Below, piece by piece: positions 10,693-24,951 of a stretch of DNA of 64,000 nucleotides. A program made the position numbers and the translations under genes. Every line of letters begins with the position of its first letter. Within the stretch, counting starts at the first letter, position 1. The stretch covers positions 280,508 to 344,507 of the forward strand of contig JAUSOD010000070.1 of assembly GCA_030656215.1 (NCBI GenBank), given 5' to 3'. This DNA comes from Azoarcus sp. Its GTDB lineage: Bacteria; Pseudomonadota; Gammaproteobacteria; Burkholderiales; Rhodocyclaceae. The notes under the pieces are model-generated. The model made no database searches. It worked only from the letters and a program-made list of their open reading frames with translations, and had not been told where the DNA came from.

Positions 10693-11127
10693 TCAGCTCT
10701 CCCTGCTGCGCCGGGCAAGGCGCTCCAGTGCCTCGCGTAATGGCGAGCCATCGGGGAGGGTGGCAGCAAAATCAGTAAGACTGCTACGGGCCGAGACCGA
10801 CATGCTGCGAACGGTTGGCGCACGCTTTTCCACCACCTGCTCGGGCGTTGAGACCTTTATTTTGATGGTCTTGAGCGGAAAGCCGGCGCGGATGAAGTGG
10901 TCCAGCAAAGTCGGGGTCATCTGCTTCAGGCGTACTGCGATCGCACCGCCCCGTGCGGCAATCACCAGCACTTCATCCTTCAGGTTTGCAACGCTGCATG
11001 CGTTCGAGAACTGGGGCGGCAAGCCTGCTTCGAGGATGCCCTGCAGGCGACGAAGACGGGCGGCGTGGTCTTGCAGGCGGGTGAGGGCGTCGCCGCTGCC
11101 GAGGTAGCGTTGCAGGAGCTTGCTCAT
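10693..11127 (-). CDS. dciA: DciA-like DUF721 protein
   Basis: A 144-residue protein whose N-terminal two thirds fit the DUF721 fold, including NACSVANLKDEVLVIAA and a following hydrophobic strand/helix. DUF721 includes DciA, which loads the replicative helicase DnaB in bacteria without DnaC. The C-terminal third is Ser/Arg-rich and looks disordered. It is divergent from secA with a 91-bp gap, an arrangement common in betaproteobacteria. Function is assigned by family only. Confidence 0.75.
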   Translation of the reverse strand: MSKLLQRYLGSGDALTRLQDHAARLRRLQGILEAGLPPQFSNACSVANLKDEVLVIAARGGAIAVRLKQMTPTLLDHFIRAGFPLKTIKIKVSTPEQVVEKRAPTVRSMSVSARSSLTDFAATLPDGSPLREALERLARRSRES

Positions 11128-11218
11128 GACGGATCGGGCTCCGGGTCAGGTAGAAATACGGGTAGGCAGTGCGACATGATAAACTCGCCGCTTTGCCGAA
11201 TCGACGTCGACCCCACTC

Positions 11219-13948
11219 ATGCTCTCCGGCCTTATCAAGAAAATTTTCGGTACGCGTAACGATCGTCTGATCCGCCAGTACTCTCAGACCGTCCGTCAGA
11301 TCAATGCCATGGAACCCGAGATTTCGGCATTGTCGGACGAGGCGCTCAAGGCGAAAACGGTCGATTTCAAGCAACGTGTGGCCAATGGCGAGGCGATCGA
11401 GGCGCTGTTGCCCGAGGCCTTCGCGGTCGTTCGCGAGGCTGGCAAGCGCGTGCATGGCATGCGCCATTTCGATACCCAGCTGATCGGCGGCATGGTCCTG
11501 CACAACGGCAAGATTGCCGAAATGCGCACCGGCGAGGGCAAGACCCTGGTTGCCACGCTGCCGGCCTATCTCAATGCGCTGACGGGCAAAGGTGTTCACG
11601 TCATCACGGTGAACGACTATCTCGCCAGTCGCGATGCCGAGTGGATGGGCCGCATCTACGGCTTCCTGGGGCTCACCACCGGCTGCAATCTGTCGCGCAT
11701 GACGCATGACGAAAAGCAGGCGGCCTACGCGTCGGACATCACCTACGGTACCAACAACGAGTTCGGCTTCGACTATCTGCGCGACAACATGGTCTATGCG
11801 ACCAGCGAGCGGGTGCAGCGCAAGCTCAATTTCGCCATTGTCGATGAGGTGGACTCGATCCTGATCGATGAGGCGCGTACGCCGCTGATCATCTCGGGTC
11901 AGGCCGAGGATCATACCGAGCTCTACCTGAAGATGAACCAGGTCGCGCCCCTGCTCAAGAAGCAGGAGGGCGAGGGCGACAATGTCACCGAGCCGGGTGA
12001 CTACACCGTCGATCTCAAGGCGCACCAGGTGCTGCTTACCGAGCAGGGCCACGAGACCGCAGAGCAACTGCTTGTGCGCATGGGCATGCTCACCGAGGGC
12101 GGCGGCCTGTACGAGCCGGGCAACATCCTGCTGGTGCATCACCTGTATGCCTCGCTGCGTGCTCACGCGCTGTATCACAAGGATCAGCACTACGTGGTAC
12201 AGAACGGCGAAGTGATCATCGTCGACGAGTTCACCGGGCGCCTGATGGCGGGCCGGCGCTGGTCCGACGGCCTGCATCAGGCAGTCGAGGCCAAGGAGGG
12301 CGCACGCATCCAGGCCGAGAACCAGACGCTGGCCTCGATCACCTTCCAGAATTACTTCCGCATGTACGGCAAGCTCGCCGGCATGACCGGCACCGCCGAC
12401 ACCGAAGCCTTCGAGTTTCACTCGATCTACGGTCTCGAAACGGTCGTCATTCCGCCCAATCGCCCGACGATACGCAAGGACGGCAACGACAAGGTCTACC
12501 GTACCGCCAAGGAGAAGTGGGAAGCTGTCATCGCCGACATCCAGAGCTGCGTCAGCCGTGGACAGCCGGTGCTGGTGGGCACGACCTCGATCGAGACCAA
12601 CGAGTATCTGTCGGGTCTGCTGAATCAGGCAAAGATCGGGCATCAGCTGCTCAATGCCAAGCAACACGACAGCGAGGCGCAGATCGTTGCCCAGGCCGGG
12701 CGTCCGGGTGTGGTCACGATCGCGACCAATATGGCCGGTCGGGGTACCGACATCGTGCTCGGCGGCAACATCGAGGCGCCCGCGGCGCGCATGCGCGAGG
12801 ATGCGAGCATCCCGGCCGACGAGATGGAAGCACGGATCGCCACGCTGCGTGCCGAATGGCAAAAAGTCCATGAGCAGGTGGTGGCCGCGGGTGGCCTGCA
12901 CATCATCGGCACCGAGCGCCACGAATCGCGCCGCATCGACAATCAATTGCGCGGCCGTTCGGGTCGGCAGGGCGATCCGGGTTCGAGCCGCTTCTACCTG
13001 TCGCTCGAAGATCCGCTAATGAAGATCTTCGCCGGCGATCGCCTCAACGCGATCATGGTGCGGCTGAAGATGCCCGAGGGCGAGGCGATCGAGCATGCGA
13101 TGGTCACCCGCTCGCTGGAATCCGCCCAGCGCAAGGTTGAGCAGCGTAACTTCGATATCCGCAAGCAACTGCTCGAGTACGACGATGTCGCCAACGACCA
13201 GCGCAAGGTAATTTACCAGCAGCGTAACGAGCTGCTAGAGAGCGCCGAGATCGTCGATACCATCACCGCGATGCGCCAGGGCGTGGTGCACGACTGCTTC
13301 CGCATCTACGTGCCGGTCGACAGTGTCGAGGAGCAGTGGGACGTTGCAGGTCTGGAGCAGGCGCTCGCCGCGGATTTCCAGCTCAAGTTGCCGGTTGCCG
13401 AGTGGATTTCCGCTGAGCCCAGCCTTGACGATGATGCCATTCTCAAGCGTATTCTCGACGCGGCAGAGCAATCTTATGCGGGCAAGATTGCCAACGTGGA
13501 TCCGGTGGCCTGGCAGCAGTTCGAGCGCAACGTCATGTTGCAGAGTCTGGATACGCATTGGCGCGAACACCTGGCTGCGCTCGATCATCTGCGCCAGGGC
13601 ATCCATCTGCGCGGTTATGCGCAGAAGAACCCGAAGCAGGAGTACAAGCGCGAGGCCTTCGAGTTGTTCGAAGGCTTGCTCGACACCGTACGCGCCGACG
13701 TCACCAAACTGCTGATGACCGTGCAGGTTCGCACCGAGTCGCAACTCGAGGCTGCCGAGACCCCGCCCGAAGTGGAGAACGTGCAGTATCACCACGCGGA
13801 CTACGACGAAGCGCTGGGCACCGCTGCCGGTGCTCAGCCCGACGCAGCTGGGCAGCCCGTTCATGCCGGGCCCAAGGTCGGTCGCAACGACCCGTGCCCC
13901 TGCGGGTCAGGCAAAAAGTACAAGCACTGTCACGGCAAGCTGAGCTAA
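11219..13948 (+). CDS. secA: Preprotein translocase ATPase SecA
   Basis: A 909-residue motor that drives preproteins through SecYEG. Walker A MRTGEGKT is near residue 102, and [19 protein letters not shown] carries the DEAD-type box and start of the preprotein cross-linking domain. The helicase motif [13 protein letters not shown] is present in NBD2. The C-terminal zinc tail [15 protein letters not shown], which binds SecB, is complete. Length matches other proteobacterial SecA proteins. Confidence 0.99.
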   Translation: MLSGLIKKIFGTRNDRLIRQYSQTVRQINAMEPEISALSDEALKAKTVDFKQRVANGEAIEALLPEAFAVVREAGKRVHGMRHFDTQLIGGMVLHNGKIAEMRTGEGKTLVATLPAYLNALTGKGVHVITVNDYLASRDAEWMGRIYGFLGLTTGCNLSRMTHDEKQAAYASDITYGTNNEFGFDYLRDNMVYATSERVQRKLNFAIVDEVDSILIDEARTPLIISGQAEDHTELYLKMNQVAPLLKKQEGEGDNVTEPGDYTVDLKAHQVLLTEQGHETAEQLLVRMGMLTEGGGLYEPGNILLVHHLYASLRAHALYHKDQHYVVQNGEVIIVDEFTGRLMAGRRWSDGLHQAVEAKEGARIQAENQTLASITFQNYFRMYGKLAGMTGTADTEAFEFHSIYGLETVVIPPNRPTIRKDGNDKVYRTAKEKWEAVIADIQSCVSRGQPVLVGTTSIETNEYLSGLLNQAKIGHQLLNAKQHDSEAQIVAQAGRPGVVTIATNMAGRGTDIVLGGNIEAPAARMREDASIPADEMEARIATLRAEWQKVHEQVVAAGGLHIIGTERHESRRIDNQLRGRSGRQGDPGSSRFYLSLEDPLMKIFAGDRLNAIMVRLKMPEGEAIEHAMVTRSLESAQRKVEQRNFDIRKQLLEYDDVANDQRKVIYQQRNELLESAEIVDTITAMRQGVVHDCFRIYVPVDSVEEQWDVAGLEQALAADFQLKLPVAEWISAEPSLDDDAILKRILDAAEQSYAGKIANVDPVAWQQFERNVMLQSLDTHWREHLAALDHLRQGIHLRGYAQKNPKQEYKREAFELFEGLLDTVRADVTKLLMTVQVRTESQLEAAETPPEVENVQYHHADYDEALGTAAGAQPDAAGQPVHAGPKVGRNDPCPCGSGKKYKHCHGKLS

Positions 13949-13963
13949 TTTCCGGAGATTTCG

Positions 13964-15202
13964 ATGGCTGTCAATCTGACGACCCCGAATGCTGCTGACC
14001 TGAACCCCGTTGCCGGTGTGCGTCTTGGCGTGGCCGAAGCGGGAATCCGCAAGGCCAATCGTCGCGACCTGACCGTAATCGAGCTGGTACCGGGTAGCCG
14101 GGTGGCGGGCGTATTCACTCTCAACCGTTTCTGTGCCGCACCGGTGCAGCTATGCAAGGCTCACCTGCTGCACGGCGAAATCCGGGCGCTGGTGATCAAT
14201 ACCGGGGTGGCGAATGCCGGTACCGGTGAGCCCGGCCTGGCCAATGCGCGTGCCACCTGCGAGGCGCTTGCGGCGCAGCTTGACGTGCGTGCCGAGCAGG
14301 TGCTGCCGTTCTCGACCGGCGTGATCCTCGAGCCGCTGCCGGTGGATCGTCTGGTTGCCGGCTTGCCGAAAGCGGTTGCCGATCTGCGTGCCGACGGCTG
14401 GTTCGATGTCGCGCACGCGATCATGACCACCGATACCCTGGCCAAGGCGGTATCACAGCAGGTCATGGTGGGCGGGCGTAGGGTCACGCTGACCGGGGTG
14501 AGCAAGGGCGCGGGCATGATCCGGCCCAATATGGCGACGATGCTCGGTTTTCTCGCCTGCGATGCTGCCATCAGCCAGTCCCTGCTCGATGCGCTGACCA
14601 GGGAGGCCGCCGATCTGTCCTTCAATAGCATCACTGTCGATGGCGACACGTCGACCAACGACTCGTTCATCGTCATCGCCACCGGCCAGGCAGGCAACGC
14701 CGAGATCACCGATGCGGCCTCTGCCGACTATCAGGCCTTGCGTGATGCCATCGTGGCGGTCTCTGTCCGCCTGGCCCAATCGATTGTGCGTGACGGCGAG
14801 GGTGCCACCAAGTTCATGACCATTGCCGTCGAAGGCGGCACCAGTCGCGACGAATGTCGCAAAGTCGCCTATGCGGTGGCGCATTCGCCGCTGGTCAAGA
14901 CCGCCTTCTTTGCTTCCGACCCCAACCTCGGGCGCATTCTCGCTGCGATCGGCTACGCCGGCATCGACGATCTCGATGTCAGCCGCCTGAGGGTCTGGCT
15001 CGGCAGCCCCGCGGAATCGGTGCTGGTGGCCGAACAGGGAGGGCGTGCGGCAAGCTACGTCGAAGAAGCCGGCAGCCGGATCATGAAAGAAGCTGAACTC
15101 ACGGTGCGCATCGATCTGGCGCGCGGCAGCGCATCCGCCACGGTGTGGACCTGCGATTTTTCCTACGACTACGTGAAAATCAACGCCGACTATCGCAGTT
15201 GA
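13964..15202 (+). CDS. argJ: Bifunctional ornithine acetyltransferase / N-acetylglutamate synthase ArgJ
   Basis: A 412-residue enzyme of the cyclic arginine pathway that moves acetyl from N-acetylornithine to glutamate. The self-cleavage site lies in [11 protein letters not shown], where Thr at about residue 191 becomes the N-terminal nucleophile of the beta chain. A GGAGA ribosome site precedes the start. Whether it also uses acetyl-CoA (bifunctional form) cannot be decided from sequence alone. Confidence 0.96.
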   Translation: MAVNLTTPNAADLNPVAGVRLGVAEAGIRKANRRDLTVIELVPGSRVAGVFTLNRFCAAPVQLCKAHLLHGEIRALVINTGVANAGTGEPGLANARATCEALAAQLDVRAEQVLPFSTGVILEPLPVDRLVAGLPKAVADLRADGWFDVAHAIMTTDTLAKAVSQQVMVGGRRVTLTGVSKGAGMIRPNMATMLGFLACDAAISQSLLDALTREAADLSFNSITVDGDTSTNDSFIVIATGQAGNAEITDAASADYQALRDAIVAVSVRLAQSIVRDGEGATKFMTIAVEGGTSRDECRKVAYAVAHSPLVKTAFFASDPNLGRILAAIGYAGIDDLDVSRLRVWLGSPAESVLVAEQGGRAASYVEEAGSRIMKEAELTVRIDLARGSASATVWTCDFSYDYVKINADYRS

Positions 15203-15220
15203 TTGGTCGGTCGTTGAGAC

Positions 15221-15267
15221 GGGGATCTTGCGGTGCGTGATTGCATGGCACGGTCCCCAATTTTTTT
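15221..15267 (+). terminator. Terminator after argJ
   Basis: Outer arms GGGGATC (15221-15227) and GGTCCCC (15252-15258) pair with one wobble. An inner GTGC/GCAC stem stacks on them, followed by AA and seven T (15261-15267). Confidence 0.65.
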
Positions 15268-15332
15268 GCACAGGCCTGCCCCGAAGCACCCTGATCGCGC
15301 CGCTGCCAACGTGAAGGGCTCCTGGCTGTGTT

Positions 15333-17229
<1,897 letters not shown>

Positions 17230-17284
17230 GGCTCGGTGCCTTCGTGGACGCCCTTTTCCACCAATGCCCAATTCGAGGACAAAC

Positions 17285-17602
17285 ATGGCTTTTTCGGACA
17301 ACCTGAAGCAGTTGCCAGGCGTTTCCCATCTGGCAGCAATCAACCTGATCGACGCCGAGGGCACCGTCGTGGCCGCGATCGAGAACAAGCCCGGCCAAGC
17401 CGGTTCCTTGTCGGTCTATAACCACTTGGCCCAGCTCTACGGAGCGATTACGCCGGATGCGGCGCGGAAGGGACTGGATATGTACGCCGAGCATACAGAG
17501 GACGCGAGGCTCAGTCCCGGTAAGCATCCGAATATCGACCGTCTGATCGGCCTGATCGAGCGTGATGAGACGCTGCGGGTAAAACAGGTGTTCGCAGTCT
17601 GA
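17285..17602 (+). CDS. DUF2322 family protein
   Basis: A 105-residue soluble protein with no signal peptide or membrane segment. The pattern FSDNLKQLPGVSHL, KPGQAGSLSVYNHLAQ and AEHTEDARLSPGKHPNIDRL resembles the DUF2322 family, from memory. It follows purB by 55 bases in the same direction with a GAGGAC ribosome site and may share its transcript. Function unknown. Confidence 0.75.
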   Translation: MAFSDNLKQLPGVSHLAAINLIDAEGTVVAAIENKPGQAGSLSVYNHLAQLYGAITPDAARKGLDMYAEHTEDARLSPGKHPNIDRLIGLIERDETLRVKQVFAV

Positions 17603-17630
17603 GCGGGCTCGAGGCAGCCCTCAGCTAAAG

Positions 17631-17683
17631 CCACCTGAACATGAAAAAGGGCGCCTTAGGCGCCCTTTTTCATGTTCAGGTGG
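17631..17683. terminator. Perfect 25-bp inverted-repeat bidirectional terminator
   Basis: Arms 17631-17655 and 17659-17683 are perfectly complementary around a TTA loop. The inner part GGGCGCC/GGCGCCC is flanked by an A run on the left and five T on the right, giving intrinsic terminators on both strands. It sits between the DUF2322 gene (plus) and secF (minus). Confidence 0.9.
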
Positions 17684-17691
17684 AGAATTCC

Positions 17692-18624
17692 TCAGACCAC
17701 CGCTTCTTCCTTTTCCTTCTTCGGCTTGACGAACTGTTCGCGCGACACACCCAGCCACATCACCAGCGGGCTGGCGACCAGTACCGAGGAGTAGATTCCG
17801 AACAGGATGCCGATGGTCAGCGCGAGCGAGAAGTAATAAAGCGTCTCGCCACCGAAGATCAGCATCGACAACACCATGATCTGGGTGCTGCCATGGGTGA
17901 TCACGGTACGCGAAATCGTGCGCGTTATTGCGTGGTTAAGCACATCGGGCGTGCTCATATTGCGCTTCTTCTTGAAGGTCTCGCGTACCCGGTCGAACAC
18001 GACCACCGACTCGTTCACCGAATAACCCAGTACCGCGAGCACCGCGGCAAGCACCGCCAGCGAGAACTCCCACTGGAAGAAGGCAAAGAAACCAAGAATG
18101 ATGATCACGTCATGCATGTTGGCGATGATCGCCGACACCGAGAAGCGCCATTCGAAGCGCGCCGACAGGTAGAGCATGATACCGATGATCACCAGCAACA
18201 GTGCCATGGCGCCATCGGTGGCAAGCTCCTTGCCCACCTGCGGGCCGACAAATTCCACCCGACGCAGTTCGGGGGGCTCGCCCGCGATCTCGCCCAGGGT
18301 GTTCATCACCCGTTCGGACACCCGGCTGGTATCCAGGTCCTCCCGGTTCGGCATCCGGATCAACACGTCGCGCGCGCTGCCGAAGTTCTGCACCTGGGCG
18401 TCGGGGTAGCCTTCCTTGGCGAGCGCCTGACGTATGGGCTCGAGCTGGGCTGCCTCGCTGTAGCTGACTTCGACCAGCGTGCCGCCGGTGAACTCGACCG
18501 ACAGGTGCAGGCCGCGGGTGGCGAGAAAGAACACGGCCAGCGCGAAAGTGAGCAACGATATAACGTTGAACACAACCGCGTGGCGCATGAACGGGATGTC
18601 TTTCTTGATGCGGAAAAATTCCAT
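17692..18624 (-). CDS. secF: Protein translocase subunit SecF
   Basis: A 310-residue inner-membrane RND-type protein that, with SecD, uses the proton motive force to help pull proteins out of the Sec channel. Six transmembrane segments, a first periplasmic domain beginning FTGGTLVEVSYSE, and the conserved YSVNESVVVFDRVRE motif are visible. The C-terminal tail KPKKEKEEAVV is charged. It lies 21 bases after secD. Confidence 0.97.
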   Translation of the reverse strand: MEFFRIKKDIPFMRHAVVFNVISLLTFALAVFFLATRGLHLSVEFTGGTLVEVSYSEAAQLEPIRQALAKEGYPDAQVQNFGSARDVLIRMPNREDLDTSRVSERVMNTLGEIAGEPPELRRVEFVGPQVGKELATDGAMALLLVIIGIMLYLSARFEWRFSVSAIIANMHDVIIILGFFAFFQWEFSLAVLAAVLAVLGYSVNESVVVFDRVRETFKKKRNMSTPDVLNHAITRTISRTVITHGSTQIMVLSMLIFGGETLYYFSLALTIGILFGIYSSVLVASPLVMWLGVSREQFVKPKKEKEEAVV

Positions 18625-18645
18625 GATCTTGTCCTTGTTTTCCGC

Positions 18646-20511
18646 TTAGTTATTGTCTGGCTTCCACACCTGCCCAATCGACAGGGCGTCGACTTTGCGT
18701 CGACGACCGTAGATCAGGTTGATCAGCATCCGCGATACCAGAATCGCGCTGAACATCGAGGTGAGAATGCCCAGGCAATGGACCACGGCAAATCCGCGCA
18801 CCGGGCCGGAGCCGAACACCAGCAGCGCGACGCCTGCAATCAGGGTGGTTACGTTGGAGTCGATGATGGTGTCGAAGGCGCGATCGTAACCGGCATGGAT
18901 TGCCGCCTGCGGCGTCGAGCCATTACGCAGTTCCTCGCGAATACGCTCGTTGATCAGCACGTTGGCGTCGATCGCCATACCCAGAGTCAGCGCCATCGCT
19001 GCGATACCCGGCAGGGTGAGGGTGGCCTGCAGCAGCGACAGCAGCGCCACCAGCAGCAGCAGGTTGGCTGCAAGCGCGATGCTCGACACCACGCCGAACA
19101 GCGCGTAATAGGCGCACATGAACACGGCGATTGCAAGGAAGCCCCACAGCGTCGAGTTGAAGCCCTTGGCGATATTATCGGCGCCCAGGCTGGGGCCGAC
19201 GGTGCGTTCCTCGATGATCTCCATCGGTGCTGCCAGTGAACCGGCACGCAACAGCAGGGCGACGTCGTTGGCCTCGACAGTGGTCATACGGCCGGAAATC
19301 TGCACCCGGCCGCCGCCGATTTCGCTGCGGATCACCGGCGCGGTGACGACCTCGCCCTTGCCCTTTTCGATCAGCAGGATCGCCATACGCTTGCCGATGC
19401 TCTCGCGGGTGACGTCGCGGAAGATCCGTGCGCCGGCGGCGTCCAGCGTGAGGTGCACTGCGGCCTCGTTGGTCTGGCCGTCGAAGCCGGGCTGGGCGTC
19501 GGTGAGGCGGTCACCGGTCAGTACCACCTGTTTCTTGACCAGCAGCGGGGAGCCGCCGCGTTCGGTGTAGAGCTCGGTACCGAACGGGATGTTGCCCGTG
19601 AGTGCGGATTCCAGCGCACCCGGGGTGTCATCGACCATGCGCACTTCCAGGGTCGCGGTGCGGCCGAGGATGTCCTTGGCCTTGGCGACGTCCTGCACGC
19701 CGGGCAGTTGCACAACGATGCGCTCGGCGCCCTGTTGCTGGATCACCGGCTCGGCCACGCCGAGTTCGTTGATCCGGTTGTGCAGGGTGGTGATGTTCTG
19801 CTTGATCGCAAAGTCGCGCATGGTCTGCTGCGCCTGCGGGGTCAGCGCGCCGATCAGCTTGAAGTCTTCGGCGCCGTCGTCGCGGTCAGTCAACTGCAGG
19901 TCGGCGCTCGAAGCCTGGATAGCGTTGCGTCCGGCGTCGCGCTGGGCGGTATCACGGAAGCGGATGTGCACCGTATTGCCTTCGCGGGTGATACCGGCGT
20001 GGCGTACGTTCTTGTCGCGCATCAGGGTACGCAGATCCCCGGTGGTGGCATCCAGACGCTTGGTCAGGGCGCCCGGCATGTCCACCTCGAGCAGGAAGTG
20101 CACGCCGCCGCGCAGGTCGAGGCCGAGGTACATCGGCAGCGCGTTGATCGAGGTCAGCCAGGCGGGCGATGCCGACAGCAGGTTGAGCGCCACGACGTAG
20201 GCGGGATCCTGCGGATCGGGGTTGAAGGCGCGCTCGATGGCGTCCTTCGCCTGAAGCTGGATGTCGGTGGTGGCGAAGCGGGCCCGAACGCTGGAGACGT
20301 CGGAGAAGATTCCGATGTGCTCAATACCGGCGCTGCGCAATGCTTCTGCAACGCGCTCGGTGACCGCGGCCGGATCAAGCTTCACGGTAACCTTGCCGCT
20401 CGATACCTGAACCGCGGGTACCTCACCGTAGAAGTTCGGCAACGTGTAGATCAGGCCCCACACGAGGACAAGCCCGATGAGGATGTTCTTCCAGAGAGGA
20501 TAGCGATTCAT
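18646..20511 (-). CDS. secD: Protein translocase subunit SecD
   Basis: A 621-residue partner of SecF. An N-terminal helix (WKNILIGLVLVWGLIYTLPN) leads into the large periplasmic P1 domain with LGLDLRGGVHFLLEVDM. Five further helices follow, with the conserved GMAIDANVLINERIREE motif. The start MNRYPLWKN (20511) is the usual SecD N-terminus and is preferred over an open extension of 20 codons. Downstream of yajC. Confidence 0.97.
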   Translation of the reverse strand: MNRYPLWKNILIGLVLVWGLIYTLPNFYGEVPAVQVSSGKVTVKLDPAAVTERVAEALRSAGIEHIGIFSDVSSVRARFATTDIQLQAKDAIERAFNPDPQDPAYVVALNLLSASPAWLTSINALPMYLGLDLRGGVHFLLEVDMPGALTKRLDATTGDLRTLMRDKNVRHAGITREGNTVHIRFRDTAQRDAGRNAIQASSADLQLTDRDDGAEDFKLIGALTPQAQQTMRDFAIKQNITTLHNRINELGVAEPVIQQQGAERIVVQLPGVQDVAKAKDILGRTATLEVRMVDDTPGALESALTGNIPFGTELYTERGGSPLLVKKQVVLTGDRLTDAQPGFDGQTNEAAVHLTLDAAGARIFRDVTRESIGKRMAILLIEKGKGEVVTAPVIRSEIGGGRVQISGRMTTVEANDVALLLRAGSLAAPMEIIEERTVGPSLGADNIAKGFNSTLWGFLAIAVFMCAYYALFGVVSSIALAANLLLLVALLSLLQATLTLPGIAAMALTLGMAIDANVLINERIREELRNGSTPQAAIHAGYDRAFDTIIDSNVTTLIAGVALLVFGSGPVRGFAVVHCLGILTSMFSAILVSRMLINLIYGRRRKVDALSIGQVWKPDNN

Positions 20512-20662
20512 TGTGGAGGGCGGTGATGAGGGGATAAAGCAGAGGCGGGTCCGACAGGTGCATGTCCGCAAAACAGCGGATACGGCATGATGTTCGGGAC
20601 GGAAAAGCCAAGCCTGCCGGGTGTCGGGGCGACGTTCGCCGCCCCGCTCCAGCGCATCAGGT

Positions 20663-20986
20663 TCAGATCGCCTTCAGCGTGCCCTTGGGCAGCACCGTGG
20701 CGACAGCCTGCTTTTGCACCGCGACCACGGTGTTGGCGGCGATCTCGACCTGCACGAAGCTGTCGCCGACATCGGCAACGCGGCCCGCAATGCCACCGCC
20801 GGTGACGACTTCGTCGCCCTTGCTCAGCGCGGCAACCATGGCCTTGTGTTCCTTGGCCCGCTTCATCTGCGGACGGATCATCAGGAACCACAGCACCACG
20901 AACATCAGAATCAGCGGCAGCATGCCCATCAGTCCGCCGGTAGGATCGGACCCGGCAGCCTGGGCGTAAGCGTTGGAAATCAGCAC
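20663..20986 (-). CDS. yajC: Sec translocon accessory protein YajC
   Basis: A 107-residue single-span membrane protein of the SecDF-YajC complex. A short periplasmic N-terminus precedes a hydrophobic helix (LPLILMFVVLWFLMIRPQ), then the cytoplasmic domain with GDEVVTGGGIAGRV. The RPQ-KR boundary and the GGG motif are typical. Gene order tgt-yajC-secD-secF is classical. Confidence 0.97.
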   Translation of the reverse strand: MLISNAYAQAAGSDPTGGLMGMLPLILMFVVLWFLMIRPQMKRAKEHKAMVAALSKGDEVVTGGGIAGRVADVGDSFVQVEIAANTVVAVQKQAVATVLPKGTLKAI

Positions 20987-21052
20987 GTTGTAACTCCAGA
21001 GTTTGCAAAAAGCGTTGAATTATAGCAGCACAGTATGGCAGTGCCCTGACGA

Positions 21053-23201
<2,149 letters not shown>

Positions 23202-23261
23202 CAATCTAGTTAGGCAGCTTGCCGCAAACGGCATTGTTCAGTGATAATGCGTGCCCTCCCT

Positions 23262-23346
23262 GCCGGGATGGCGGAATCGGTAGACGCAGCGGACTCAAAA
23301 TCCGCCGCCGCAAGGTGTGTGGGTTCGAGTCCCACTCCCGGCACCA
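23262..23346 (+). tRNA. tRNA-Leu (CAA anticodon)
   Basis: An 85-nt class II tRNA. The acceptor stem GCCGGGA pairs with TCCCGGC, the discriminator is A, and CCA is encoded (23344-23346). The anticodon stem GCGGA/TCCGC encloses the loop CTCAAAA, giving anticodon CAA for codon UUG. A long variable arm (GCCGCAAGGTGT region) and a T-loop TTCGAGT confirm a leucine type. It stands alone between queA and nhaR. Confidence 0.95.
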
Positions 23347-23494
23347 GGTACAGGCAAGAACCGACAAGTTTGGCGCGCATCGAAAGCGGCGGATTCTAGC
23401 AGCTTTAGACTGCAGGCTCGGTGCCGGTAGCATCCTTGTCTGTTCTATTTTCAGCGCCATGCTTCAAGGCCGTGTGCTGAGCCCCGCCTGATTT

Positions 23495-24400
23495 TCATTG
23501 ATCAATGTCGCCTGCCGTTTGCAGGAAGGCCGCACTGGTGATTGCCTGAACCGCCGGATGGGTCAGTCGACGCTCGACCGATATCGCATAGAACGATTCC
23601 CGTACGGTCTCCGCGGTGCCGAGGCGGCGCACGCCGTGTTGATGGCAGATCTCGTCCGCGATCAGCGCCGGGGTCGGAAATATCCCCACGCCGGCCTGGC
23701 CGAAGGCTTTCATCAGCGCACTGTCGTCGAACTCGCCGACGATACGGGGGCGTACCTTGTGCTCCTCGAGCCAGCGCAGCAGCGGCCGTCGTACCGATGC
23801 CTCGGTGCCGGGTAGCAGCAGCGGCGCGCCATCGAGGCAGGCAGGAAATTCGCCTTTCAGTCCTGCTGCGAGCGCCGGGGTGGCAAAAAAACTGACTGCC
23901 GACTCGCCAAGCTTGTGGCTGTAGCCGCGCACGTCCATATTGGATGGCAGCGGGTTGTCGGCCAGCACCACATCGAGTTTGTGGATCGCAAGCTGGCCGA
24001 GCAACTGGTCGAGCTTGTTCTCACCGCAGATGATACGTATCGGTTCCGGCAGGTTCATCGAAGGCGCCAGCAGCAGGTACGCGATCGCCTTCGGCACCAC
24101 GTCGGAAACGCCCACCCTGAATGGCAGGGTGCGGCCGGCTGCACGGCTGCCGAGCGCTTCTTCGAGCTCGTTGCCGAGGCGGAAGATCTCTTCGGCGTAA
24201 TCGAGCACCATGTTGCCCGTTTCGGTCAGCGCCAGCCCACGTCCCTGGCGACGGAACAGGCTGATGCCGAGCGTGCCCTCCAGTGCGGCGATCTGTCCCG
24301 ACAGGGTTTGCGGCGCGAGCCCTGAACGTTCTGCCGCGCGCACCACCCCGCCAGCGCGGGCCACGTTCCAGAAGTGGTGAAGCTGCTTGAAATTGAGCAT
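23495..24400 (-). CDS. nhaR: LysR-type regulator NhaR
   Basis: A 301-residue transcription factor. The N-terminal winged helix (FKQLHHFWNVARAGGVVRAAE, APQTLSGQIAALE, LFRRQGRGLALTETG) has the pattern of NhaR rather than generic LysR proteins, and the length equals the E. coli protein. NhaR senses sodium and activates an antiporter in E. coli. No nhaA lies nearby, so its target here may differ. The ATG at 24400 is chosen over one 11 codons upstream. A dyad-rich control region lies immediately upstream, shared with the divergent HPF-like gene. Confidence 0.85.
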   Translation of the reverse strand: MLNFKQLHHFWNVARAGGVVRAAERSGLAPQTLSGQIAALEGTLGISLFRRQGRGLALTETGNMVLDYAEEIFRLGNELEEALGSRAAGRTLPFRVGVSDVVPKAIAYLLLAPSMNLPEPIRIICGENKLDQLLGQLAIHKLDVVLADNPLPSNMDVRGYSHKLGESAVSFFATPALAAGLKGEFPACLDGAPLLLPGTEASVRRPLLRWLEEHKVRPRIVGEFDDSALMKAFGQAGVGIFPTPALIADEICHQHGVRRLGTAETVRESFYAISVERRLTHPAVQAITSAAFLQTAGDIDQ

Positions 24401-24410
24401 GGTGATAACA

Positions 24411-24459
24411 GTTCGATAAAACCGGATAAACATTCCGTGGAACCCGTAGTTTATCGAAC
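24411..24459. promoter_or_regulatory. Dyad-rich operator between nhaR and the HPF-like gene
   Basis: GTTCGATAAA (24411-24420) and TTTATCGAAC (24450-24459) form a perfect 10-bp inverted repeat. A third GATAAAC copy lies between them (24425-24431). The cluster starts 11 bp upstream of nhaR and could bind the LysR-type regulator for autoregulation and divergent control. Confidence 0.55.
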
Positions 24460-24529
24460 AGTCTGAGCCTTAGCATCTGGACTGTGCTTGTGCAGACCAG
24501 TACGTGCCATGAACCAAGGAGACTCAGAC

Positions 24530-24883
24530 ATGCGAATCGATCTGCATTGTGACGGTGTGGAAGCGGCCCCCGGGCTGCAGGACTACGTGGCCCGGCGGAT
24601 GCGTTTTGCCGTCGGCAAATTCAGGGATCACATCCAGTGGGCGCGGATCAAGGTGGCCGATGTGAATGGTCCGAAGGGCGGGACAGACAAACGCTGCGTG
24701 GTGCAGCTGAAATTGCGAAATCTGCCCGACGTGGTGTTTGCGATCACTCAGATTGACGTTCGTGCCGCGGTGGACGAGGCTGCCGACCGGGTTTCGCGTG
24801 TGCTGGCTCAGCGCCTGCGCCGCAGCCGGCGTGTGGAGCATGTCCGCTATCCAGTGGTGGATGCCACCGTGGCACCGGCCTGA
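24530..24883 (+). CDS. Short HPF/RaiA-family ribosome-associated protein
   Basis: A 117-residue protein of the ribosome hibernation/sigma-54 modulation family. The fold pattern is visible: an N-terminal strand, a helix around LQDYVARRMRFAVGKF, strands ending KRCVVQLKL, and a second helix VRAAVDEAADRVSRVLAQRLRRSRR rich in arginine. There is no C-terminal dimerisation domain, so it is the short HPF/YfiA-like type. AAGGAG precedes the ATG at 24530. It is divergent from nhaR. Binding to ribosomes is inferred from the family. Confidence 0.7.
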   Translation: MRIDLHCDGVEAAPGLQDYVARRMRFAVGKFRDHIQWARIKVADVNGPKGGTDKRCVVQLKLRNLPDVVFAITQIDVRAAVDEAADRVSRVLAQRLRRSRRVEHVRYPVVDATVAPA

Positions 24884-24951
24884 AATCTTCCTGCAAATTC
24901 AAATTAGATCTAGACTGCGGCATTGCCGACAGAAACAAGGAGATTGAACTG

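Noticed and set aside
17641..19239. A 532-codon plus-strand open frame over secF and secD
   Set aside because: It is antisense to two clear Sec genes; its composition (His/Arg/Gln rich) is that of a GC-rich shadow frame.
23219..23491. A 90-codon frame containing the tRNA-Leu gene
   Set aside because: It is a translation of the tRNA itself; such frames arise wherever tRNA genes lack stops.
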